DNA of 64,000 nucleotides from Paraescarpia echinospica (GCA_020002185.1 CM034542.1:57504273-57568272), one strand, 5' to 3'; positions 10,460-22,270 are shown, counted from the stretch's first letter. Program-made: numbers and translations. Notes: generated from the sequence alone by a model not told the origin.

Positions 10460-11514
10460 TACCTTATCAAAATGTCTAGCAGGTACTGACTTACACAGAT
10501 ATTATCTTATGTAGGTAGTTTATGGCTGTTACTTTATCACCTATATATTCTACCACATAACGAGGTTTGTTAAATCTTGTTTACAAACTTATCGTAGCCG
10601 TAAGCTAACGTACCCTATTATCACTCACTAGACTAAAGTGTCCTAAAATACTTTATCTAACTAACTTTAAGCACAACTGCTACTCAATATATGTTTACTG
10701 CTACTTTATGAATGATATTAAGGCAAGAATAATACTTATCAATCAGTAATTCCACTTGCTTATGAACTTTGATACACCACCAATTTCAACGATCTATCTC
10801 CGCCAAATATAGCCTCGTAAGGTTAATGGAAATCATTATGAGTATACGGTAGCGTGAATAATACTTTGAGCAACTGTGTTACAGTGTGCCTACTGGCCCA
10901 TACAAATAGCCCATGTTGTCATAACATTATTTTCTATTTTTGTTTGTTTTGAAGGTGTTTACTGTTAGTGCATTGACACACTGTATTTATTGTACAGTAT
11001 AAATGTAGGCCTAATTTTACTTGAATACAGTTGGTGGAAATAAAATACTAGTTTTATTTCATTATATCAATTATAGTATTAAATGTAACCATTATTGTAT
11101 AACTGTAAATTACAGTAAAGTAGCTTTTTCCAGAGTTACTTGTACTTTTACTGAAGCACAAAATAAATGTACTTGTTACAGCTCTGATTGTAATAATGTT
11201 TACTTCCCAGAAATATATAAATCATAATTGATTACATTCATATATAAGTTATGATACTTTTTAATAGTAATCATAATTGATTACATTTGTGGGGTAATTA
11301 CCTCACCCCTGGTATTGGCATTTATATCAACTATAACTTCTCAACTCAAGTTCTATTTCCAGCATAATTATCTGTAAAGCTTAAGCAGTATCTAGCCGTT
11401 TTTTAAGACACAACTTGATAATAAATATCAAATACAATAAATATATAAATCAAATTCATAAATAAATCAAAAATAAATATCAAATTTAACAATCCAGTTA
11501 ATAGAAGGGCACAA
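10460..11514. other. Unannotated AT-rich stretch
   Basis: No coding region or transposon end is recognised. An 18-bp string starting AATCATAATTGATT occurs at about 11220 and again at about 11271, a small direct repeat of unknown meaning. Confidence 0.5.
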
Positions 11515-11813
11515 GTCACAAACAGGCCTGGGATATTAGTAATATGTATTAGTAACAATTACAAATATTGAAGTAATAGTAACAGTAATAGGTTGCATAA
11601 AACACAATGTAATAGTAATAGGAAGCAATGTAATAGTATTTGACCTATTACTTTTATATTACTACTGGACATTCCAATGTTAAATTTGAGGTGTGCTTAT
11701 TTGCGGTATGGTTATTTAATTATTTACAAGGAAAAGAATATTCCACTAGTTTTATGATTGCTCCTCTGTGAATCATGGCCCTCAGTTGGTTTCACCCTGG
11801 AAGTTATGTGAGT

Positions 11814-12101
11814 TTACATAGCACTGGCAGACATTGGGACAGTGTGACAGCTAAAGGGATTCAATAGTTCTTTGAAGTTGGCAATCATGCAAACTATCCT
11901 TTTCACACAAGCCTGTATGGGTTTAGTGGCTGTCCACATATTACTAGGCCTAAACAACAGAGGTGTAAAAAACATCCAGATGTATCTGTACTTGTGCCAG
12001 TAATCAACTGTCCACCAAGCAGCAGTAGTGCAGCATGGTTTAATTACTTTGATTATAATTAAAAAAGTTAATGTGATAGCGACATTGCTTTTGTCTTTCA
12101 T
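11814..12101 (-). pseudogene. Possible hAT transposase relic
   Basis: An open minus-strand stretch of 95 codons lies inside the hAT element. The segment around WWTVDYWHKYRYIW resembles the region of hAT transposases near the first catalytic Asp, where a D-x-W-T pattern precedes an aromatic-rich strand. The match is partial and the rest of the transposase is absent. It could be chance; the location inside a hAT element is the main support. Confidence 0.35.
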
Positions 12102-12264
12102 TCATATATAGTACTAAGGTATAAAATGAAAAATATGTTCTATCCGTAAACAATGTAGTTAGCAGATAATACTAAATATTATATTTTGTGGAACATATTT
12201 ATGCATACCGTGTATTGTTACAAATGTAATAGTAATATATCAAACTCTGCATGTAATAGTTTAC

Positions 12265-12307
12265 TTACCTAGTTTCCTTCCTATGTAATAGGAAGGAAAC
12301 TAGGTAA
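12265..12307. repeat. Perfect 20-bp inverted repeat (hairpin) in hAT right subterminal region
   Basis: Arms 12265-12284 and 12288-12307 are exact reverse complements, beginning TTACCTAGTTTCC, separated by GTA. It lies about 35 bp inside the right end of the hAT element and could form a tight cruciform or act as a paired binding site. Confidence 0.9.
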
Positions 12308-12432
12308 TAGTGATATATTACATTGTAATGTACTTGACCCTGGTCACAAATGTAGTCAAATAGGATTACTGATAAATGTATGAGTATGATTACTGAGAAA
12401 ATAAGTCAATTGTATTTACTTGTGCATGTATA

Positions 12433-12640
12433 GTGGAACAGATTATCTCCTGATTGTGTTGGTGCTAGTAGCATGGATATGTTTAAAAATAAAATCGACA
12501 CACCTTAAAAGGGCGGGATACACTTAGATAAAAAATATTGGACTCTCGATAAGTAAAAGGCTTCCTTGTCCACCTGTCATATAGAGTTAATTTTCTGGAT
12601 GGCAATCTTGTTAAATCTTGTTAAATCTTGTTAAATTATG
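12433..12640 (+). mobile_element. CR1 3'-end fragment
   Basis: The sequence matches the last approx 200 bp of CR1 copies A-C: the end of the C-terminal coding block (TGGAACAGATTATCTCCTG...), the short 3' UTR and the terminal unit AAATCTTGTT repeated about three times. It is a severely 5'-truncated insertion on the plus strand. Confidence 0.9.
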
Positions 12641-13269
12641 ATAACATCAATAGCTTAGTCATTGTCTGTACATCTTTTACAACATACCAACAGCTGCAGA
12701 CAAATCTAATGTAAGCGGTATATCCATATTTGACTGCTTGCATTGTAATTGAGGCCTAGGCAACTTTCAAATAGGCCAACAATTACACACGATTACTACT
12801 ACAGACAAATATTATTCCGTATACTGCATGTTACAAACACAATCTGACCCAAGAATAATACTCATAAAAGTTTACTTATTATTCTGTGTTATATGAGCTA
12901 CCTGTGTAATATGGTGTAGTTAATGTCTCTCATGTGGCGGGGGGGGGGGGCAAACAGAAAATCGGGCAAAATTAAAATGAAATAAACAATGACATAGGAC
13001 AAGGAAGAGCTTTTTATGAAATTTTACAATGATTTATATTTATTTAAACAATACAATACAATAATATTGTGTAAAATATTTTAGATCAGTTATTAATAGG
13101 GGAGAGTGTCGAAAATAACAATAATGTTATACACAAAACAGCATGACAAAATGCATCTAAAAATAAATTATTTACATGTGAAAGAACACAAATTACAAGT
13201 AAATATAGCAGGTTAATTGTACACCACCAAGTTGTTATATTTATAAAAATATAAATGTTCCAACATAAA
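12641..13269. other. Unannotated stretch with poly-G run
   Basis: Nothing coding is seen. A G homopolymer of about 12 lies near 12939-12950. The rest is AT-rich without recognised repeat ends. Confidence 0.5.
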
Positions 13270-13480
13270 TGTTAGTTCTTATATAGCACAGTATCCCGTC
13301 CTCGGTACTGCTCAATGTTCTGTAGCTAGTGGTGGATATTTATTTGTACAGCTGAGTGAACTGAAGCATCACAGTGTAAACAAACTTGACCAAGGTTCGA
13401 TGCGGCATTACAGGATTCGAACCCGGGTTCTCTCAACTGAGAGTCCGGTGCTCTACTCACTGTGCCACTGTGCTCCACAT
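13270..13480 (-). mobile_element. tRNA-derived SINE, near full length
   Basis: On the minus strand the head reads TGGCACAGTGAGTAG (A-box-like, plus 13455-13469) and GGTTCGAATCC (B box, plus 13413-13423) at normal pol III spacing. It is followed by a body and a 3' domain ending ...CTATATAAGAAC. Related copies with the same 3' domain occur at 37.2, 40.5, 46.7 and 63.9 kb. The tRNA-like head does not form a convincing functional tRNA. Confidence 0.75.
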
Positions 13481-13572
13481 ATCTGACACTGTAGACAACA
13501 TGTATGAAACAGCGTTCCATAAAACAACAAGTGTCTGACAATAACAATAAGAGTCGGAACAGTATTTATAGT

Positions 13573-14838
13573 CTTACCAAAGCTTTCGACCTTGTGAGCA
13601 GGGATGGTCTGTTCAAGATCCTACCGAAAATATGATGCCCCCCCCAAAGCTCTGCAGCGTAATCAGGTCATTCCACGATGACATGAGAGGTACAATTCTG
13701 TATGACGGTTCTAAGTCCGAGACTTAACGTTACCAGTGGCGTCAAACAGGGATGCGTCCTCGCCCCAACCTTCTTTGGGATATTCTTTGCCCTTATGTTG
13801 AAGCACGCGTTTGGATCTTCGACAGACGGAGTGTACATGCACACGAAGTCTGACGGAAAACTATTAAACTTGTCTCGCCTAAAAGCGAAGACCAAGGTGC
13901 TGGCCCTCGTCAGAGACTTTCTGTTTGCGGATGATGCAGCAGTCATCACACATACTGAGGACGAGCTACAAAACCTCATGAACCGCTTTGCAAAGGCATG
14001 CATGGATTTCGGACTGACAATCAGCTTGAGAAAGACTAACATCATGGGGCAGGATGGATCACTCCCCCAGCAACCACCATAAACACTTATGAGCTAGAGG
14101 TCGTCCACCTCTTCACTTACCTCGGGTCCACCATTGCCGACAACCTCTCCTTAGAAGCAGAAATCAGCAGAAGGATTGGGCGAGCGGCCTCAACACTTGC
14201 CCGGCCCGGCTTACAAAGAATAACAATATGCTGATAGAGCACACAAGGTGACAGTGTACAACGCCTGCCTGCTGAGAACACTTCTGTATGACAGTGAGTC
14301 CTGGACGTTGTACTCCACTCTGGAGAATTGAATGAATTTATTTCACATGCGCTGCCTGCGGCGCATCCTCGGGATCTCCTGACGGAAGGACCGAGTCCCC
14401 AATACAGAGGTCCTCTCACGTGCTAGTCTGTGAGCCTGGTGACTCTGCTGGCTCGGGAACGTGCATCGGATGGAAGATTGGAGACTTCCAAAAGACATCC
14501 TCTACGGAGAGCTGGCCACTGGAAAGAGAGCTGCAGGACGTCCCCATCTGCGCTTCAAGGACGTATGCAAGCGAGACTTGAAGGCACTAGACATAGATGT
14601 TGAAAATTGGGAGGATCTTGCTGGACACCGATCCACATAGAGGCAGGAACTACACAGGGGTCTCAGAAGATGAGAGGATACTCTTCGCAGGCTAGCAGAA
14701 GAAAAACGCAACCGCAGAAAAACACCCAGGCTGAGAAGAGAGCCGAGAGCGCCTTCAAGTACAGCCTATGCAATAAAGACTGCCACTCAAGAATTGGCCT
14801 CTACAGCCACAACAGACGCTGCCCAGTCAACAACTGAT
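13573..14838 (+). pseudogene. LINE reverse transcriptase remnant (second family) with C-terminal zinc finger
   Basis: This is the C-terminal half of a non-LTR RT, unrelated in detail to the CR1 copies. It begins in the motif LTKAFDLVSRDG (13573 on), breaks frame, and continues at 13702-14082 with SGVKQGCVLAP and the catalytic FADDAAV box, then MNRFAKACMDFGL. Later frames give the downstream region including KDILYGELATGK (about 14497-14532). A final Cys/His segment (14755-14820) with core NKDCHSRIGLYSHNRRC is a nucleic-acid-binding finger seen at the end of some LINE ORFs. Several frameshifts and stops make it a pseudogene. I do not assign a clade. Confidence 0.85.
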
Positions 14839-16640
14839 CTTCGACACCAGGGCACAGATCCATAGTCTTACGAGACTACAGGATGCCTACTACTGCGTGT
14901 TTACTGTTCGCAATTATGTGCGAGACATCGTTTATTCTCCATTCGCAGGAGAGTTCGATCGGAAGATTTGTTAGCAAATGCATCATTTATAAAAATAACG
15001 TATCAAATCCCACAAAGTGACACACATGATAGCAAGTATACTAATAATAAAATATTGATCATGGTATACATTCACTTTCCTAAAATGCGTTAAAAATGAT
15101 AATTAACTCAGGATGCAACTTTAACGGTAAACGGCATTCATCCACCAACAACAAAGGGTGAAATGTCGTTCATTTGTATCCGTCCTTGCTGTTTCGATAT
15201 AGACGAGCGACAATTAATTCTGGTGAGTGGCAGAATGTATGCGTTTCGTGGTCGTTTGTATCTTTGCATTAGTTTATGTGACAGTCGTAAGCAAGCAAGA
15301 AGACAGAATATGACACGGAACTAGTGTCACCAAAACACATTGTGACGTAGTAATTTTGCGAAACGTTGGCATGCTACGTATGTAAGTGGCGCGTCATTGT
15401 GTCATAAAAATTACCGTACACGAGTTCATGCTTGCATGCAGGAAATACGCATATATACATTATTATTATTATATATAATATACTATACACACGCATGCAC
15501 GCACGCAATCACACATACACACGCGCGCACACACACGCACACACACGGCCAGTCAGCCAGTCGCTGGTGGCATCGGTGCAGTAATCCATCCATTCATCTG
15601 TCCTCCTATTCATTCTTCCATTCATCAAACGGACGTTATTTGCCACTAGTTTAGCCCATTCCACCACCAGCCGAATCGTCGCCCTGTGTTCGCCGTGATG
15701 AGAAGTGGGGGCGTGCGTTTGCAAGCTCTGGAGACGATAATCAAATTTCCACCGGATTGAGGTTCAATTTGCTTAGGCGAAAAATTAGTGATCACATCAC
15801 ATGGCGTTCAATTCGCCGGTAATATGGATTTGGTGTAACGAAGTAAATGTCACCACGCGTAAAACAAAGGGCTGGGCAATGCATCCCAAACGCGAGCGAG
15901 ATTTCCGACGTGACAATTACTTTGATTTAATAATTTAAGTCATATTGACGGCATCGGGAAGCAATGAAAACAACAAAACTGTAAGTGCACGGTAATCCCG
16001 TGAGTCACAATTACGTGTACAACCGGTTTCCTGCATCCTCGCTCGTACCGTATCACCTTCGCCAATCATCTGCTTACCTAGCGGCGTGCAACGGCACTGC
16101 GAACTATAAACACAGTGAACGCGACCGTTGTAGGCCTATCAGCGATAGACACACGTGGGCGGTAATCCACTTTCCACAGGTTAGCCAATCAAATCACACC
16201 GTGCTCTCGCCCGCTATCAACTGGTCCGAGTGCGTGCGCGTTCACGTAGCTACTTCCACGCACGAAGCTTGCGAGTTGACACATGATATAACCGCGGTAT
16301 TCGAAGAAGCAGGAACGCAGCTATTGAAAAGGCAATACTCACAAGCAGTGTACCCCGACGAGCCAGAAGCGTTTTAGTTCGGGTAAGACCATTTGTATTT
16401 TGACACTTGTGCGTTGAGTATTTTGCTACAGATTTTCACACGCATGCATTTCTTGTGGTCCAGCGTTACAAATTACTACTAAAGCATGACAGTTTGTTTG
16501 AAACTTAAGTGGATAACTTACTTTCGAGCACTGTTTCAAAGTTGTAATAAAGTTCAAACGTCTTTCGGACAGAAACATGAGATTGCAGAGAACAGTCTTG
16601 GACAACAAATAACTCATGTTACCGACTGCTCTAAACAAAC
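14839..16640. other. Unannotated region with a CA/TTA microsatellite
   Basis: Apart from the simple repeat around 15460-15546 (ATT units, then CA/CG-rich dinucleotides), nothing is recognised. The open frame 15985-16377 (130 codons) has no familiar domain and is not called. Confidence 0.5.
15460..15546. repeat. Compound microsatellite (TTA, then CA/CG)
   Basis: TTATTATTATTATATATA is followed by CACACGCATGCACGCACG and (CA)n. Low-complexity tract with no coding role. Confidence 0.8.
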
Positions 16641-16943
16641 TTGTATAATATTCTTATCATTGACGAAGTGCGATTGAAGATGCTAGTGGTGGCCGAGCGT
16701 GTCGGACTTTTGTGGGTTGGGAGATTGTTAAACAGCCCCAAAAGAGTGGGAAAGACTGCAGAGGAATGGAGGGCGAGGTTGATAGGATCGAGGAAAGTGG
16801 AAGGGATGATAGGAGATAGACACATATATCACGTAAGTCAATGGAAAGGTGTTTTGCTCATATGTGATATCAGAAGAGATTCGACAAGCGAAGAATGGGG
16901 TGCTGAGAGAGGAGGTTGGCACAAAAAGATGGTTTTAATGAGA

Positions 16944-17008
16944 AGCTAGTGAGGAGAGCTAGTGGGGCGAGCTAGTGGGGAGAGCTACTGAGGAGAGCTA
17001 GTGAGGAG
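16944..17008. repeat. 13-bp minisatellite, five copies
   Basis: The unit AGCTAGTGAGGAG is repeated five times head to tail with one to three substitutions per copy. It lies directly upstream of a LINE C-terminal remnant and may have arisen within it. Confidence 0.85.
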
Positions 17009-17097
17009 TCAATTAAAGGGGGGTGCACATGTGTAGCGAGTGGGAGAAGAACAATTGGCAAAAAAGCAGATACCCCGAAGGTGGAAGGTAAAGGAGT

Positions 17098-17232
17098 CGA
17101 GGAAGACGTAGACTACATTGGGAGGATTGTATAAAAATGGACTTGGAAGGATTGGGAGAGGAGTGGAGAATGAGAGCGAAAGAGAGTGGGGAGTGGAGAC
17201 GGTTGATGGAGACATCAGTTCAAGAACAGTGA
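17098..17232 (+). pseudogene. LINE ORF2 C-terminal remnant
   Basis: An open stretch of 44 codons ends in TGA at 17230-17232. It carries a RGRRRLHWEDC...GEWRRL pattern typical of the extreme C-terminus of several LINE reverse-transcriptase proteins, just after the RGRP-type basic motif. The sequence upstream (about 17040-17097) appears to be the same domain in a shifted frame (KKADTPKVEG). It is followed by an A-rich stretch and AT microsatellite, fitting a LINE 3' tail. No RT core is present. Confidence 0.7.
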
Positions 17233-17264
17233 GGGGAAGAAAGAGATAATAAAACAGAAATCAA

Positions 17265-17475
17265 GGATATATATATATATATATACATACATATATCTTG
17301 TTTTTCTCGTCTTGCTCTTTTCCCCTGTATATCCGGGGTGAGGCTGGCCTCCATATACTGGTCCTTGATTTACGTTTTATTTTATTTTTCTTCCGCTTAT
17401 ATATATATATATATATATACATATGTATATATATATTATATATATATATTTACATATATACACACACAAACACAC
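17265..17475. repeat. AT microsatellites around a LINE tail
   Basis: TA repeats occur at about 17265-17296 and 17398-17460, the latter passing into CACACA. They resemble decayed 3' tail repeats or slippage tracts. No coding content. Confidence 0.7.
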
Positions 17476-18916
17476 ACATATGTGTGTGGTTTTATTATGT
17501 ATCCAATTTTGTTTTGACAGTGTTCGAAAATGTAGCCTTACATATAAATATATACATATATATATATGTATATATATTAGTATGTAAAGCTAAGTTTTTT
17601 AATACTCTCAAAACTAAATTGGATACATTGTAAAACCCAACAACAAGAGCGTCTGGTAAAAATTACAAACTGAAGAACCAGTTTTATGTAAAGTGTAAAT
17701 AATTACCTTATACGGAAGCATATTGGATTAGCCAGAATAGATACAAAGTGCGGAATTGCTGTTGGGTATTGATCACATTCTTTCTAGGTTGCTAAAAACA
17801 GGAAGCCTTCAACGATTCACAATACGTCTACTCTAATTGAAAAAGGCAGACACACAACTTTGGCCTGACACTTATTTTGAACGATTCAGCAAGTACAGAA
17901 ACTTCACACGTGTATAGAAAACGAAGACAACAAAGAAGACGTAATTGTTGGTGAAATGTGATCAGACTTAATTTCACAAGGGCAACGTGTGATAGGTTTA
18001 TTTTTGGAGAAATGAAAAAAACCCGAACGTTCTAACTCAACGTATGATCAATACGGTCCAAAGACATCGGGATGAAGCTGGTGCTGGTTGATCCATCATT
18101 CGTTCCGAAATATAAAGGAGCTGCGCCGAAGGAGACAATCAAGACACTGCCTGATAAGTTGACACTCAAGGTCTACTTCAATGAACAAATCAAACGTACA
18201 GTACGTGCTCTGAGGAAATATATAACAGATCAAATAGCAGTATGTGGACATGATAAAGTTAATAACGTACTTTAAAAATGGAACAATACGATATAGAAAG
18301 GGGTATATTAGTAAGCTGTAACACTTCAGTAATACGTATTTCATATGCAGCGGGCTCTAGCTGTAGATATGGACCATGTTGAACTTGCCAAACTGTTCCC
18401 CATATCCACGGTAGGAAGGAGGTTGACCCAGAGTGCATGGCTGAACTGGAGTTGTTCATCCTCTCGCGTCAGTGGGCGCTGCAGATTTCACCAGTCATTA
18501 CTGTGCGTTGTCACCACATCTGGCATGCGAGGATGGAGTTTTTACTTTTTATTACGTTGCTCCTTACAATTAGAAATCACGTAATAGCCGCGGTTTTGTT
18601 CAATTATACAAGGAACAAACGCGAGTGCTGCAGAGCACATAATGCTAGTCTTTTGTTGTTCGTCTTATGTCCAGTGGTAGCTCGCGTCGTCCAGGCTCCG
18701 TGAGGTGTGATCATCGGGTAACTGCGATATCCACTCGTCATTCTGCCACGCATACGCTAAATAGCTTCGCTAAGACCGGCGCGTGAGACCAGGAATATCA
18801 CATTATTAGCTGAAGTTTCTCACACTGATCAGTTACAAGCTTGACAAGTTGCAGACTTATTTAGGGCTTTGTCAGGATGGAAGTAGGAAATGTGTCTTTC
18901 GGATGATATGCTAATT
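17476..18916. other. Unannotated stretch
   Basis: No feature is supported. The open frames at 18072-18275 and 18437-18703 have no recognisable domain, and overlapping antisense frames of similar length argue against coding. Confidence 0.5.
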
Positions 18917-19020
18917 ACGTAGATCGCCTCTATGATGCTGTCTACGGCTAAGACCTGCTACAGTATAAACGTAGATCGCTTCTATGATGTTGTCTAAGTC
19001 TAAGACCTGCTACAGTATAA
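18917..19020. repeat. 52-bp tandem duplication
   Basis: Two adjacent 52-bp units, 18917-18968 and 18969-19020, both starting ACGTAGATCGC, differ at about five positions. The first bases of a third unit follow. It lies just outside the hAT element at 19059. Confidence 0.85.
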
Positions 19021-19058
19021 CCGTAGATTTAATTTGTCTATCTAACTGGCATATAAGG

Positions 19059-20601
19059 CAGGGTTGGGGTCAATTACATTGATCAATTACAATTACATTA
19101 CTGGATAATGTTCAATTACAGTTACAATTACAATTATTTTGCATTTCAAATTTCAAATACAATTACAATTACCGTCCCAATATACATTAAATTACAATTG
19201 CAATTATAATTGCCAATTACAATTATAATTGTCAATTACATTGGATTTTTGTTTCGCTCAAAATAATGTAAACAGATCACAAAGAAAACTTTCATTGAGG
19301 CTCTTTATTCAAACTTCAAGCTAAGTTTCTACTATGGATAGGGTAGAAAACCAACCCTGCGCACTCTAGTATTGATTATTGAGAGATTGTTAGCTTCATA
19401 GTATATTAGTGAATATCTAAGGAGACAAGTTTCAAGCTTAGAAGTGTCAGAACAGAACAATGGGTGATATTACCTGGTGCACTATACAGAGCTGGTGTTA
19501 TATTCTATCATTAAGAGAATGTTTATCAACTTTAGATTATATATATTGCTTATTGGTAAAACCAGATAGCTTGGATACAGATATTAAATATTTTCTGATA
19601 ATATTAAAATTATACAATTCTTACCTTCATGTGAGTGTGGAAGTTAGACGAAGCAGCATATGAGCCAGGAAGAGGCCGACTGCAGTGTTTACATTTGATC
19701 TTAACAGATCCTGTTGTGTTGCCCGTAGCTACGTAATAGTGCGCAAAGATTGGTGGCGGCATCTTGATCGTATTTTGATAATATTACTTGCATGTGTAAA
19801 ACAGAACTATGATATATCTCGATCACCCCACATTTATATCATTACCACACAGTTGGCTTCCCAGCACCTTGCTGCCCGCAAGCTTACTAGAAAATAATTC
19901 CACAGTGAAAGGATAGTGTTAGTGCACAGCCTTATTTAACTAAATTACAATTAGTACAGCTAGCCTGTGTAGCACTGGACTACAGGCCTATCATTTGTGC
20001 TTGGCCTCCTACTTGACACTTGTCAACTGCTGAAGCCTGCTACTGCTAGAGCTAGTGCTTCAATGGGTCAGCTCTATATGTCCTCCCCAATGGAAGAGAA
20101 GCCATGTTTTTATCTCTCTATCAGTGCTTCCAATGTGCCAAGTCAATAAGGCAAATAAAGACTAGTTGGCACTGTGCCTGTCCATGGGTGACTGATTGTT
20201 TGGAAAGACAGGGCTAAATGCTTTATGCAACATGACTGGCAGGACAGCCAGGCAGCTGTTATCTGTCCATGTTCACCAGAAAGAGTCACTGTTTGACTAT
20301 AACACCCCCAAAAATGGGGAGTATGAGAGGGAAGGTGATTTCAGAGGGAAACAGCCTTGGTTTTCATAATGAAATAAAATAAACAGTTCTGGGAGTTTCA
20401 CCCACAATTGGAGAAACTATGGAAAAGTAATTGAATTGTAATTGAACAATTAAGGCAATTACAATGGCCAATTACAATTACGACACACAAAATCAGGTAC
20501 AATTACACTTGTGATACTTTCAAATGTTTCAATTACAATTACACCGTAATTGTAATTAATTACACAATTACGAATTACAATTATAATTGACCCCATCCCT
20601 G
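19059..20601. mobile_element. Non-autonomous hAT transposon (1543 bp) with CAATTA-rich ends
   Basis: The left end CAGGGTTGGGGTCAATTA and the reverse complement of the right end CAGGGATGGGGTCAATTA match at 17 of 18 positions. Flanking 8-mers are ATATAAGG (19051-19058) and ATAGAAGG (20602-20609), 7 of 8 matching, as expected for an aged hAT duplication. Both subterminal regions (about 19070-19250 and 20420-20590) are saturated with CAATTA/TAATTG on both strands. The interior (about 19260-20400) has no recognisable transposase on either strand. Confidence 0.9.
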
Positions 20602-21764
20602 ATAGAAGGTATACCTAATGGTGTTTTGCGTTTAGAATAAGGTTGTTTTGCATTACGAATAGGGGTCTGAACGGAACATCACGGGGATTTGCAACCTCTG
20701 AGTTGAAATTGCATCAGGTTGTTGTTGATCCTAAAAATCTCCAACATCACTCTCTCTTTGCTCCCCCCCCCCCCGTGTTCAGATGTCGAGTGTGTTCGAT
20801 ATCATCAACGTTGTGAATGAGACTTCCGGCAACAATGTGGAGAACGTCACCGCGAAAAATCTCCAATAGCACTCATCCCACCCACCTCCGCCTGCCCGCC
20901 TCCCCCGTCTTCGAAAGTCATGTCCTACAAATGCAGAGTGCCGAATCTCCGGCTCAGCCGCCTTCCGATATTTAACTCGTCCCGACACCCGGCTTTAACA
21001 AATAGTACGCGAGTAACAAGTTAACAGACAAACTGAAAACTCCCCCGGTGAGTGACTCTCGCTAATACTTTACGTGTTCGCGGGCGGCGGCGAGGTTCAA
21101 TCATGAAATCTCAGTCTGCACGGACAACTCCTGTGCAATCGTCTCAATTGGAGGACGTAATCATTCGCATGGGTTCTCCCGCCATCTTACTGATATGTTA
21201 CCAGTTGTGTGGATGTAGTCTGCACCACGGCTAATCACCACACATGAGGGTACATATAATCGACCACGAATCAAGATCGTTGTGAATAGGTAATACTCCC
21301 GCGTACGGAGACCGAGTGGATGCTCTCTGTCTCCGCCGGCGACACTAATAGGTTTGGACGACGAATGCGAACTGACGCTGCATTATCGAAACGGAATACA
21401 TGACATCGCGCAAAGGAAATTGACTTTCGCCCAGGTCAGTTGTGGGGGTGGATGTCTATCGTGTTGTCGCGCTGCGCATGATACGGTTCCTCTGAGTAAT
21501 GCCGGATTTGTGCAGCAAGTAGACGAACATGATGCCGATCCCTACCGCATGCAGCGAGGGTAAATGATACGCGGTGGTGGAGTAGATTACTTATAAAACT
21601 ATTGGTATCGCGCAAAGATTGATTCTCCTTCAAATAGTCCATAGAATGTATAGTTGGTAATGGGTTCGTTAACAAATCCTAAAAGCAATTTTCTTAACGT
21701 TGGATTTACTATCCGCCCATTGTTGTGTGTAATTATACGACCAACCTATCTTTCTGCCCACTTA
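20602..21764. other. Unannotated stretch
   Basis: A C homopolymer of about 12 lies near 20763-20774. No coding or repeat structure is recognised elsewhere. Confidence 0.5.
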
Positions 21765-21797
21765 TATATATATATAACATATATATATATATATATA
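21765..21797. repeat. TA microsatellite
   Basis: Interrupted (TA)n tract of about 33 bp. Confidence 0.8.
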
Positions 21798-21982
21798 CAG
21801 TTTATACTAAATACGAATACTTTTATTTCAGATAAATCCATAGATTTATATATACAAATATTTATACAAACAGGTATAAAATCATGTAAGCCTTAAAACA
21901 AGTAAATAAGTAAAAATATAATATAAATAGGTTAATCAAATAAAGTTAATAAATAAATAAATTTAAACTTTATAAGAAACAA

Positions 21983-22225
21983 TCAAATAAATAGGATATA
22001 GAAATCTAACTGATAAACAAAAGCATACAATAAAATGATATGACGTTTGTGACGGAAGCCGTCTTTGACAACATAGTGATAGTCAAAAAGTAGAAGCTGT
22101 GCTTTGTCGTTGCGGAGCGTACGATATACAAAATTAATGTTCTCTGATAATTGTGGGGGTTTAGTTACAGCTAAGCACTCCCAGTTCCGTTTAGCTGCTC
22201 GTGTTTGCATTATCGTCAAAAACAA
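21983..22225 (-). CDS. Possible FLYWCH-type zinc-finger exon fragment
   Basis: A minus-strand open stretch of 80 codons contains ENINFVYRTLRNDKAQL followed by LLFDYHYVVKDGFR, which has the spacing of the start of a FLYWCH module (Phe-Val...leucine-rich...Tyr-x-Tyr). The Trp-Cys part of the module is not seen: after HKRHIILL the frame runs into AT-rich sequence, where GTATGC could be a splice donor. Possible acceptors (CAG) precede it. FLYWCH domains occur in host regulators and in some MULE transposons. This is a weak, partial match and could be an exon, a transposon relic or chance. Confidence 0.3.
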   Translation of the reverse strand: MFLTIMQTRAAKRNWECLAVTKPPQLSENINFVYRTLRNDKAQLLLFDYHYVVKDGFRHKRHIILLYAFVYQLDFYILFI

Positions 22226-22270
22226 TTTCTTAGCGTCCGAACTGTTATAAGCTAAACTATTATATTAAAG

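Larger units (their letters stand above)
11523..12342. mobile_element. Non-autonomous hAT transposon (820 bp)
   Basis: The left end reads CAGGCCTGGG and the right end reads ...CCCTG, giving short CAGG/CCTG termini. The perfect 8-bp duplication GTCACAAA at 11515-11522 and 12343-12350 is the hAT hallmark. Subterminal regions on both sides are packed with GTAATAG/TATTAC motifs, as in hAT ends that bind transposase at repeated short sites. Near the right end a 20-bp perfect hairpin is present. The interior holds only a possible transposase relic, so this copy depends on a transposase elsewhere. Confidence 0.88.

Noticed and set aside
12939..12950. G-quadruplex regulatory site
   Set aside because: A single G homopolymer with no gene nearby; more likely a slippage run.
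13413..13475. tRNA gene
   Set aside because: A and B boxes are present, but the acceptor stem and anticodon arm do not pair convincingly. It is the head of a SINE.
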